Source: Oscillospiraceae bacterium
Lineage (GTDB): Bacteria; Bacillota_A; Clostridia; Oscillospirales; Acutalibacteraceae
Direction of reading: 5' to 3'
Length of the DNA stretch: 5,706 nucleotides
Assembly (NCBI GenBank): GCA_003519645.1
Contig: DOWI01000212.1
Location: forward strand, 5,102 to 10,807
Of this stretch, positions 1 through 5,136 are shown one piece after another (position 1 is the first letter of the stretch; each line of letters opens with the position of its first letter). Below the pieces are notes generated by a model. That model saw only the letters and a list, made by a program, of their open reading frames with translations. It did no database searches and was not told where the DNA came from. The translations under genes were made by a program, and so were the position numbers.

Positions 1-308
1 AGCCGTTCAAGATTATAAAAGTCCCGTGTTTCTTTGTAAAAGATATGAACAATCATGCTTCCGTAATCCATGAGAATCCAATTTGCAGAAGAATAGCCTT
101 CAATGCGCTGCGGCTTTACTCCCTGCTCCGCCAGCTCTGTTTCCAGATAATCAGCCAACGCCTTTGCCTGTGTCGAGCTGGTTCCGGTTGCAATCACAAA
201 ATAATCTGCAATCACGGTAATATCCCTAATGCCGATGATTCGGATATCCTCCGCCTTATGCTTATCCAAAGAGATTACTGCCTGCTTTGCTAAATCTCTA
301 GATTCCAT
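1..308 (-). CDS. rsfS: Ribosomal silencing factor RsfS (partial, C-terminus cut by window edge)
   Basis: RsfS (DUF143/Iojap family; YqeL in Bacillus) binds large-subunit protein uL14 and blocks joining of the two ribosomal subunits, which lowers translation in starvation; this role is family knowledge. The window shows 102 full codons from ATG at 308; about 10-20 C-terminal residues are missing, judging by usual family length. Visible family features are the N-terminal helix (ARG-ASP-LEU-ALA type, residues 4-16), the strand DITVIADYFVIATG (29-42), the STQAKALAD segment (45-53), and the hallmark C-terminal block with NWILMDYG (76-83), IVHIF (86-90) and RDFYNLER (95-102). The start is preceded by GAAAGGA, 13 bases upstream of ATG; no in-frame ATG lies further up. 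It follows the LCP gene by 103 bases. leuS often lies next in related genomes but is not visible here. Confidence 0.93.
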   Translation of the reverse strand, partial: MESRDLAKQAVISLDKHKAEDIRIIGIRDITVIADYFVIATGTSSTQAKALADYLETELAEQGVKPQRIEGYSSANWILMDYGSMIVHIFYKETRDFYNLER

Positions 309-321
309 ATAAAAATCAATG

Positions 322-336
322 TCCTTTCGGTGTTTT
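322..336 (-). promoter_or_regulatory. rsfS leader with Shine-Dalgarno, copy 1 of a 15-base repeat
   Basis: On the minus strand this reads AAAACACCGAAAGGA. The GAAAGGA end is complementary to the 3' end of 16S rRNA, so it is the ribosome binding site of rsfS, 13 bases before the ATG. The same 15 bases occur before rdgB (4041-4055) at the same distance. The GAAAGGA part is explained by ribosome binding; the AAAACACC part is not. Confidence 0.7.
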
Positions 337-411
337 CTCGGGCTGAAGTAAATACTTTTAGCTTGCTTCTATAGTATTCTATATATTCAAAATATCATTC
401 TAATTCTCAGG

Positions 412-1671
412 CTACTTTGCGGTTGTAGTGGTGGCTTCTTTTGTGGTGGTAACCGCTCCGGCCTGCTCCACAACAAGATCAGACATTACCTGTTTACGCA
501 TATCCATGGGGTTTCCGCTGCCCAACTCGGTAAGCGCCGGCAGTGAATCCTGGGTTATCTCATCGCCGTAAGGATTAAATGCTTGGTTTAAAAGCTGCAG
601 CAGAGACGATTTATGCGGGGCATAGTAGGTCTTGCCGCCTGTTCTTCCGGTGCGTCCGGGAAGAATATATGCGGTCATGGCGGACGGCTGTATATCGCTC
701 ATCTCACTCATGAGTGAGATGAGGTTTCCACGGCTGAAATCGGTGCGCAGAGGGGTTGAGCCGTTCATAAGCGGACCCAGAAAATCATTGGTCAGCCTTT
801 GCTTGGACTGCCGTGCCAACCTCTGAAACAGTGCAATAAACACCTTGCGCTGTTTTACAAGACGGTCAATATCACCCGAAATGCCGCTACTCTTGTTCAG
901 TGTGTAATAGAGTGCTGCATCTCCGTCCAGTGTCTGTACGCCTTTTTTATAGCTTATATCATTCACGCTAATTGCCTTTTCAAGGGATACGTCAACCCCG
1001 CCGAGCAGGTTTACAAGCTTGACCAAACCCTGCTGCGGGAAGAGAAAATAACCGTCTACCGGCAAGCCAAGCAGATGGTTGAACACACCACATAAATCCT
1101 CTGACGCCGAGCCCGGCATCTTGGAAATTCTGGTTCCATCCAGGGAATGCTTGCCGTCCGATATTTCTTCGGGCTTTAACGGTCTGCGGCAGCTGATACA
1201 CCAGTCCAATTCCTTGGGCTTGCCAAACACATCCGCCGCGCGTTTGACCGCCCACTGCCCCGAAGTGCCGAGATAGGTATCCTGCGGGAGCTGAAGAATG
1301 CTCATGGTGTTCTTTTCTTTATCCCAGCAGAGAATGGACAGCATTTCGGTGGGGTCTTCGGTTTCCTCACCCAGCAGCCCTACTACATAATATGCGACCT
1401 TATCCCTGTGTTCCGACGGCGTTTTGGTGTGGGAGGTCATATCGCTGATTTCCTTGACTTTGCTTTTGGGCGAAAAAGCAGCCTGATAGACCATTACACC
1501 GCCCACAATCAAGAAGATTAGCATGGCGATAATAATCGTAGCAAGAATCACAATAATAACGGTTTTGGATTGCTTGGAAGGCTTCTTTTTGCCTGACGAA
1601 GCCGTCTTGCCTCCGGCCTTCTTTTGTGCAATGTTTACTTGCCCTTTTTTGTTGTTTTTGTTTTGAGGCAT
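412..1671 (-). CDS. LCP (LytR-CpsA-Psr) family membrane protein, divergent
   Basis: A 419-residue protein. The start is ATG at 1671, preceded by TGGAGGG with an 8-base spacer; an open frame further upstream overlaps yqeK and is not needed. Order of parts: a Lys/Gln-rich cytoplasmic tail (1-36), one transmembrane helix (about 37-60), a short linker, an extracellular LCP domain (about 93-290), a C-terminal region, and a Thr-rich end (AVTTTKEATTTTAK). LCP enzymes move polyprenyl-linked glycopolymers such as teichoic acid onto peptidoglycan. Family marks seen are LQLPQDTYL (127-134), GLPVDGYFLF (202-211), LVNLLGGVDVSL (219-230), LDGDAALYY (248-256) and GDIDRLVKQRKV (266-277). Odd: the usual PRDT is PQDT (Q130), the R-x-R after the ALxY motif is L258/K260, and the early R-x-D-T block is not recognisable. 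An insertion of about 30 residues after the PQDT region carries C158-x2-C161. Enzyme activity is therefore uncertain. LCP genes between yqeK and rsfS occur in other Clostridia, as far as I recall. Confidence 0.85.
   Translation of the reverse strand: MPQNKNNKKGQVNIAQKKAGGKTASSGKKKPSKQSKTVIIVILATIIIAMLIFLIVGGVMVYQAAFSPKSKVKEISDMTSHTKTPSEHRDKVAYYVVGLLGEETEDPTEMLSILCWDKEKNTMSILQLPQDTYLGTSGQWAVKRAADVFGKPKELDWCISCRRPLKPEEISDGKHSLDGTRISKMPGSASEDLCGVFNHLLGLPVDGYFLFPQQGLVKLVNLLGGVDVSLEKAISVNDISYKKGVQTLDGDAALYYTLNKSSGISGDIDRLVKQRKVFIALFQRLARQSKQRLTNDFLGPLMNGSTPLRTDFSRGNLISLMSEMSDIQPSAMTAYILPGRTGRTGGKTYYAPHKSSLLQLLNQAFNPYGDEITQDSLPALTELGSGNPMDMRKQVMSDLVVEQAGAVTTTKEATTTTAK
698..723. repeat. Perfect 26-bp palindrome inside the LCP gene
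   Basis: The left half is CTCATCTCACTCA and the right half is its exact reverse complement, with no spacer. The match stops at 697/724. It lies fully within coding sequence and encodes LISLMSEMS (residues 317-325). As RNA it could fold into a hairpin of about 11 base pairs with a 4-base loop. It has no T-run, so it does not look like an intrinsic terminator. Its function is unknown. Confidence 0.9.
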
Positions 1672-1679
1672 TGCAAAAT

Positions 1680-1686
1680 CCCTCCA
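1680..1686 (-). promoter_or_regulatory. Ribosome binding site of the LCP gene
   Basis: TGGAGGG on the minus strand, 8 bases before the ATG at 1671. It sets the start at 1671 rather than at the more upstream in-frame codon at 1755, which would overlap the end of yqeK. It lies in the 37-base gap after the nadD-yqeK stop. Confidence 0.8.
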
Positions 1687-1708
1687 TCGCTGTAAATATG
1701 AACGTATT

Positions 1709-2902
1709 TCATGCCAATCCCTTATGTTTGGCAGCGATTCGTTCATTATATGCATGTATGGCGTCCGGATGAATCACAGCCGATTTTCCCACCAGATCAC
1801 GGATGGTATATGCTAGGGCATATTCCATAGCAGCATCTTTGTCAAGCTGGGCAAGGCGGCGCATTTCATCCGCATCGGGATAATCCCGATCTGCAGATGT
1901 GAAATCCGCCAAATAAATCGTCTCCTCAAGCAAGGACATACTCGCTCTGGCGGTTGTGTGATAGCGGACCGCGTTTATAATATCGGAGTCCCCGACGCCG
2001 AGAATGTGCTGGATAAAAACCGCGCCTGCCATGGCGTGCCAACAGCCGGGCAAAGCCATTTCGACGCTGTCGAGTATTATACCAAAGTCACCCAGGATTT
2101 GCAACTGTGCATCGGCGCCGGCGTCTTTCATAATATCATGTAAAATGCCGGCTGTATACGCTTTTTTTGGATCTTCTCCGTAAAGCTCAGCCAGATGCGC
2201 CGCCTGCTTTGCAACCTCAAGGGAATGATGATATCTTTTCTGTGTCAACCGCCCACGTATGATTTCAATAAACTGGGCGTCATTTCCCGCCTCGGTTTGC
2301 TGTGTTTTCTGATATAAATTATGTTCCCAAATATACCCCTCAACCTCCGGCGGCACAAGCCCGCTCAAGCTTTTATTCCCTTTAATACGCTTGCGTATTT
2401 CGGTTGAAGACACATCCATTTCGGGAATATCCTCAATGATACACCGCGCCCCTCTTTTTTCAAGGGAAGCCGCATATTCCCGCAGCCTTGCACCATCGGC
2501 ATTGTCCCGCGGAGCCGAGCAGAGAACCGCCTTCTCGGCAATGGTCTTAAAACGGTTCCATGTCCCCAGCGTCATAAACATATCGGCACCGGTTATAAGA
2601 TATAGCTCGGCATCCTGATATAGACGGCTCAGCTCCTCCAGGGTATCGGCTGTGAAGCTGGCACCCCCCCGCTTTATCTCAAGATCGGAAATCTCGAATA
2701 AGCTGTCATTTCTAGTTGCCAACCTGCACATTTCAAGCCGGTCGGCGGGGGAACCCATTTCCGAACGCAGCTTGTGGGGAGGAACAGCGGAAGGGATCAG
2801 TATCACTTTGTCAAAGCGCAGCCGTTCGGCAAATTTACGCGCAAGTCTCACATGTCCTAGATGAATCGGGTCAAATGCCCCGCCGAAAACAGCGATTTTC
2901 AT
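1709..2902 (-). CDS. nadD: Fused nicotinate-nucleotide adenylyltransferase (NadD) and YqeK-type HD-domain Ap4A hydrolase
   Basis: A 397-residue protein that joins two genes separate in Bacillus. Residues 1-195 are NadD, which makes deamido-NAD from nicotinate mononucleotide and ATP: GGAFDPIHLGH (7-17, nucleotidyltransferase HxGH motif), PPHK (41-44), SFTADTLEE (82-90), GADMFMTLGTW (105-115) and SSTEIRKRI (165-173). Residues 210-397 are a YqeK-type HD domain: RYHHS (223-227), AGILHDIMKD (251-260, the HD pair at 255-256), WHAMAGA (288-294), RYHTT (313-317) and LADFTSADRDYPD (331-343). YqeK proteins are symmetrical Ap4A hydrolases; this is family knowledge. The start at 2902 is an ATG with GGAAAGGA 10 bases upstream. 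There is no stop and no in-frame ATG in the linker (about 196-210; the only ATG there is in another frame), so a true fusion is more likely than a reading error. Both halves look intact. It lies 74 bases after yhbY and 37 bases before the LCP gene. Confidence 0.93.
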   Translation of the reverse strand: MKIAVFGGAFDPIHLGHVRLARKFAERLRFDKVILIPSAVPPHKLRSEMGSPADRLEMCRLATRNDSLFEISDLEIKRGGASFTADTLEELSRLYQDAELYLITGADMFMTLGTWNRFKTIAEKAVLCSAPRDNADGARLREYAASLEKRGARCIIEDIPEMDVSSTEIRKRIKGNKSLSGLVPPEVEGYIWEHNLYQKTQQTEAGNDAQFIEIIRGRLTQKRYHHSLEVAKQAAHLAELYGEDPKKAYTAGILHDIMKDAGADAQLQILGDFGIILDSVEMALPGCWHAMAGAVFIQHILGVGDSDIINAVRYHTTARASMSLLEETIYLADFTSADRDYPDADEMRRLAQLDKDAAMEYALAYTIRDLVGKSAVIHPDAIHAYNERIAAKHKGLA

Positions 2903-2912
2903 ACATGTTACG

Positions 2913-2920
2913 TCCTTTCC
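2913..2920 (-). promoter_or_regulatory. Ribosome binding site of nadD-yqeK
   Basis: GGAAAGGA on the minus strand, 10 bases before the ATG at 2902. It supports that start codon over the overlapping ATG four bases upstream, which is in another frame. Confidence 0.7.
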
Positions 2921-2963
2921 AACTTTCCCAAAAACTTAATACAGTAAGTAATTAGATTGAATA

Positions 2964-2969
2964 ATTATA
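2964..2969 (-). promoter_or_regulatory. Possible -10 element in the yhbY-nadD gap
   Basis: A perfect TATAAT lies on the minus strand in an AT-rich 74-base gap, about 60 bases before the nadD start. No good -35 hexamer sits 16-18 bases upstream; that stretch is inside the yhbY coding end. AT-rich sequence yields such hexamers by chance, so this is a weak candidate for an internal promoter. Confidence 0.2.
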
Positions 2970-2976
2970 CTTATTG

Positions 2977-3270
2977 TCATTTTGGGAGCCGGATTTTGGT
3001 TTCCTTTGGGTTGGGTCTATACAGCACAAAGGTGCGTCCGATTACCTGAACCACCTCGGCGTTTGTCTGCAGGGCAACCGTTTCGGCAGCCTCCCGCGCA
3101 GTGAGGGCGCAGCTTTCCAGCACCCTTCCTTTAAAAAGCTCACGGGCGGTCAGGGCGTCGTCGGCCTGCTTAAGCATGGCAGGCGAGATTTCCCCCTTTC
3201 CGATATGCAGGATGGGATCAACCGTATTGGCGGTGGCGCGTAAAAATGCGCGCTGTTTACTTGTTAACAA
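2977..3270 (-). CDS. yhbY: YhbY-type (CRM domain) ribosome assembly RNA-binding protein
   Basis: A 97-residue protein, the usual length for single-domain CRS1-YhbY (CRM) proteins (YqeI in Bacillus). These bind RNA with a KH-like fold and associate with precursors of the large ribosomal subunit. Seen: LTSKQRAFLRA at the start (2-12), the IGKGEISPAML loop (23-33, with the family G-K-x-G-type motif), ALTARELFKGRVL (39-51), and the C-terminal strand VVQVIGRTFVLYRPN (73-87). The start is TTG at 3270; AAAAGGA sits 10 bases upstream and no suitable ATG exists. The family consensus LTxKQRxxLR begins directly after this codon, which supports the choice. It precedes nadD, the order known from many Firmicutes, and fits a ribosome/NAD housekeeping operon. 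Confidence 0.93.
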   Translation of the reverse strand: MLTSKQRAFLRATANTVDPILHIGKGEISPAMLKQADDALTARELFKGRVLESCALTAREAAETVALQTNAEVVQVIGRTFVLYRPNPKETKIRLPK

Positions 3271-3285
3271 ATTTATATCATCCTT

Positions 3286-3393
3286 TTATATTACTAGCGT
3301 TTGGGGAATAACATGCCAGCATCCCGCCCTTACTTCCTCCATGAGGCAAGCGAATACAGTCCTCGGCGTTCTGTTCCCGCAAATATTCACCAT
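3286..3393 (-). CDS. Possible 35-residue small ORF between rdgB and yhbY
   Basis: ATG at 3393 to TAA at 3288-3286. It begins 7 bases after the rdgB stop and ends 15 bases before the yhbY start, so it nearly fills a 130-base gap. A weak AAGG lies 5 bases before the ATG, overlapping the rdgB stop region. Its stop TAA runs into the AAAAGGA ribosome binding site of yhbY, so it could couple translation of yhbY. The peptide has three Cys and mixed composition, with no signal peptide or membrane helix that I recognise. I know no homologue. An open frame of this size in such a gap is common by chance. Confidence 0.22.
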   Translation of the reverse strand: MVNICGNRTPRTVFACLMEEVRAGCWHVIPQTLVI

Positions 3394-3400
3394 GTTTACC

Positions 3401-4027
3401 TTAAAAGAATCCTACCTGACAATCTCGCTTTTTGCCCTCCAGATAGCTTTGCAATCTGACTGCAAACAGCCGCAGTGCATTTCCACGATGACTGATTGCA
3501 TCCTTTTTCTCCACAGAAAGCTGTGCATAGGAAAAGCCGCCGGGAACAAGAAAGAGCGGGTCATAACCGAATCCGTTTTCACCCATAGGCTCATAACCGA
3601 TTCGCCCGCTGCATTCTCCTCTCGCCTTAACAATATCGCCGTTTGGAAAAACGCAACAAATTTCAGACACAAAACGTGCAGTGCGTTTTTCCTCCGGAAC
3701 GTGCGCCATTTCTGCCAGAAGCTTTAAATTTCTGTCGGCGTCGGTTGCATTTTCACCGGCATATCTTGCCGAATACACCCCCGGCGCACCATCCAGTGCG
3801 TCCACCTCCAGCCCCGAATCATCCGCAATTGCAGGAAGCCCCGACTGTTTGCAGGCAGCGACGGCTTTCAAAACGGCGTTTTCCTCAAAGGTGGTGCCGG
3901 TTTCCTCCACCTCTTGAAGTGAAATTCCCAGCTCGGCATCGGTTACGGCTTCAATCCCAAGGGGTAAGAGGATTCGGGACAGCTCCTTGAGCTTTTTATA
4001 GTTACGGGTTGCTACAATGAATTTCAT
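3401..4027 (-). CDS. rdgB: Non-canonical purine NTP pyrophosphatase (dITP/XTP, RdgB/HAM1 family)
   Basis: A 208-residue Ham1-family enzyme, which hydrolyses dITP, ITP and XTP to the monophosphate and pyrophosphate and so keeps deaminated purines out of DNA and RNA. Seen: the substrate-loop ATRNYKKLKEL (6-16, T-x-N-x2-K), EETGTTFEENAVLKA (41-55), the catalytic block ADDSGLEVDALDGAPGVYSARYAG (68-91, general base expected at D70), GRIGYEPMGENGFGYDPLF (141-159) and ISHRGNAL (178-185). All expected motifs are present and the length is normal. The start is taken as ATG at 4027, with MKFIVATRN matching the family N-terminus. The ribosome site GAAAGGA is 13 bases upstream; a TTG at 4033 (two codons earlier) is closer to ideal spacing and cannot be excluded. 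It follows ftsY by 67 bases. Confidence 0.95.
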   Translation of the reverse strand: MKFIVATRNYKKLKELSRILLPLGIEAVTDAELGISLQEVEETGTTFEENAVLKAVAACKQSGLPAIADDSGLEVDALDGAPGVYSARYAGENATDADRNLKLLAEMAHVPEEKRTARFVSEICCVFPNGDIVKARGECSGRIGYEPMGENGFGYDPLFLVPGGFSYAQLSVEKKDAISHRGNALRLFAVRLQSYLEGKKRDCQVGFF

Positions 4028-4040
4028 GCTCAAAACCATA

Positions 4041-4055
4041 TCCTTTCGGTGTTTT
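4041..4055 (-). promoter_or_regulatory. rdgB leader with Shine-Dalgarno, copy 2 of a 15-base repeat
   Basis: AAAACACCGAAAGGA on the minus strand, identical to 322-336 before rsfS, and again 13 bases before the ATG. GAAAGGA is the ribosome binding site. Its first bases also form part of the right arm of the hairpin at 4051-4077. Confidence 0.7.
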
Positions 4056-4077
4056 ATGCCCGGGAAGGACATAAAAC
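4051..4077 (-). promoter_or_regulatory. Inverted repeat / hairpin just upstream of the rdgB ribosome binding site
   Basis: On the minus strand GTTTTATG, an 11-base loop containing CCCGGG, then CATAAAAC: a perfect 8-bp stem. It sits in the 67-base ftsY-rdgB gap and its right arm ends 3 bases before GAAAGGA. The stem is AT-rich with no following T-run, so it is not a standard terminator. It could affect ribosome access or mRNA processing; no function is proven. Confidence 0.45.
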
Positions 4078-4094
4078 CATCTACAACGACCAGG

Positions 4095-5003
4095 CTATTC
4101 CGAAAACAATCCTGCGGCAAATTCACCAGGATCAAAGGGCTGCAGGTCATCAATTCCCTCGCCCACGCCCACAAATTTGACCGGAACATCAAGATCCTCA
4201 CGGATGGCAAGCACCACCCCGCCACGGGCAGTCCCGTCAAGCTTGGTGAGTACAATCCCTGTAATGCCGGCAGTGATTTTGAATTCACGCGCCTGATTGA
4301 CAGCATTCTGTCCGGTTGTTGCATCCAACACCAGCAGGACTTCCTTATCGGTATCCGGCAGCTCTCGTTCAATCACTCTGCTGATTTTGGAAAGCTCCTC
4401 CATCAGATTCTTTTTGTTATGCAGCCGTCCCGCAGTGTCGCAAATAATAATATCAGAGCGGCGCGCCTTTGCAGCGGCGATTGTGTCGAATATGACGGCA
4501 GCAGGATCGGCACCCTGCGCATGCTTTATAATGTCAACCCCCGAACGCTCCGCCCAAACATCCAGCTGCTCAATGGCCGCGGCGCGGAAGGTATCGGCGG
4601 CACCCAATATCACCTTTTTGCCCTGCGCCTTATATCGTGCCGCCAGCTTGCCGATGGTGGTGGTCTTGCCCACGCCGTTAACACCGATTACAAGAATGAC
4701 CGACGGGGTTGTGTTAAGCTTCATTTCCTGCCCGCCCCGCAGCATTTCCGCCACCGTTTCCCCAAGCAGTCCCTTGATCTGTGCCGGATCTGTAATCCCC
4801 CGCTCCTTCACTTTTTTACGGAGAATATCACAAATCCTTACAGCTGTTGACGCGCCGGAGTCAGCCATAATCAGAATTTCCTCCAGCTCCTCAAACAGCT
4901 CGTTGTCGATCTTGGTAAAAGAGTGAAGCATGGAGTTGACCGAATTCATCAGGGAATCACGTGTTTTTTTCAGTCCCTTCCCGATCTTTGTAAACAAACC
5001 CAA
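4095..5003 (-). CDS. ftsY: Signal recognition particle receptor FtsY
   Basis: A 302-residue SRP-receptor GTPase. FtsY binds the Ffh-RNA particle with its nascent chain and delivers it to the SecYEG channel at the inner face of the membrane. The NG domain is complete: N domain (about 25-95), G1 GVNGVGKTTT (107-116), G2 DTFRAAA (137-143), G3 DTAGR (189-193), G4 TKLDG (253-257) and the closing GVGEGIDDLQPF (279-290). There is no long acidic A domain; the N-terminus (MGLFTKIGKGLKKTRDSL) is a short basic amphipathic helix that likely touches the membrane, as in many Gram-positive forms. The start is TTG at 5003, because AAAGGAGG lies 8 bases upstream; an in-frame TTG at 5033 would place that binding site inside the gene. 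It follows smc, as in many Firmicutes. Confidence 0.97.
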   Translation of the reverse strand: MGLFTKIGKGLKKTRDSLMNSVNSMLHSFTKIDNELFEELEEILIMADSGASTAVRICDILRKKVKERGITDPAQIKGLLGETVAEMLRGGQEMKLNTTPSVILVIGVNGVGKTTTIGKLAARYKAQGKKVILGAADTFRAAAIEQLDVWAERSGVDIIKHAQGADPAAVIFDTIAAAKARRSDIIICDTAGRLHNKKNLMEELSKISRVIERELPDTDKEVLLVLDATTGQNAVNQAREFKITAGITGIVLTKLDGTARGGVVLAIREDLDVPVKFVGVGEGIDDLQPFDPGEFAAGLFSE

Positions 5004-5011
5004 TGGGATTG

Positions 5012-5019
5012 CCTCCTTT
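5012..5019 (-). promoter_or_regulatory. Strong ribosome binding site that fixes the ftsY TTG start
   Basis: AAAGGAGG on the minus strand, 8 bases before the TTG at 5003. It is the best Shine-Dalgarno in the window and may make up for the weak start codon. Confidence 0.85.
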
Positions 5020-5048
5020 ATGAGTATTAACAACCAATTGTAATGCGA

Positions 5049-5068
5049 AGTTATACCTAGTTATACAT
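5049..5068 (-). repeat. 10-base tandem repeat in the smc-ftsY gap
   Basis: On the plus strand AGTTATACCT is followed at once by AGTTATACAT (9 of 10 identical). On the minus strand each unit holds TATAAC, a -10-like hexamer, one helical turn apart and next to CATGCATG. It could be twin -10 boxes of an ftsY promoter or a regulator site, but I see no clear -35. The rest of the 133-base gap (5004-5136) holds only the ftsY ribosome binding site and a weak 5-bp inverted repeat near the smc stop. Confidence 0.4.
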
Positions 5069-5136
5069 GCATGAAAGGTAGAATCCCCCGACAGCGCAAG
5101 GGTAATGCGTTTGCAATGTATGCTGTAGCGTAGATT

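Noticed and set aside
1672..1755. Longer N-terminus for the LCP protein starting at 1755
   Set aside because: It would overlap the end of yqeK, while a strong TGGAGGG site stands 8 bases before the ATG at 1671 and the usual Lys-rich tail plus membrane helix begins there.
3562..3603. Direct repeat of TCATAACCGA inside rdgB
   Set aside because: It encodes the family motifs IGYEP and FGYDP, so conserved protein sequence with shared codons explains it.
3101..3727. Plus-strand open frame of 208 codons
   Set aside because: It runs antisense across rdgB and yhbY, both of which have full family motifs, and its translation shows no recognisable domain.
4028..4372. Extended rdgB frame starting far upstream inside ftsY
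   Set aside because: The family N-terminus MKFIVATRN begins at 4027 and a ribosome binding site lies just before it; the extra residues come from the ftsY region and look like noise.
4017..4850. Plus-strand open frame of 277 codons
   Set aside because: It is the antisense shadow of ftsY, whose G1-G5 motifs are complete on the other strand.
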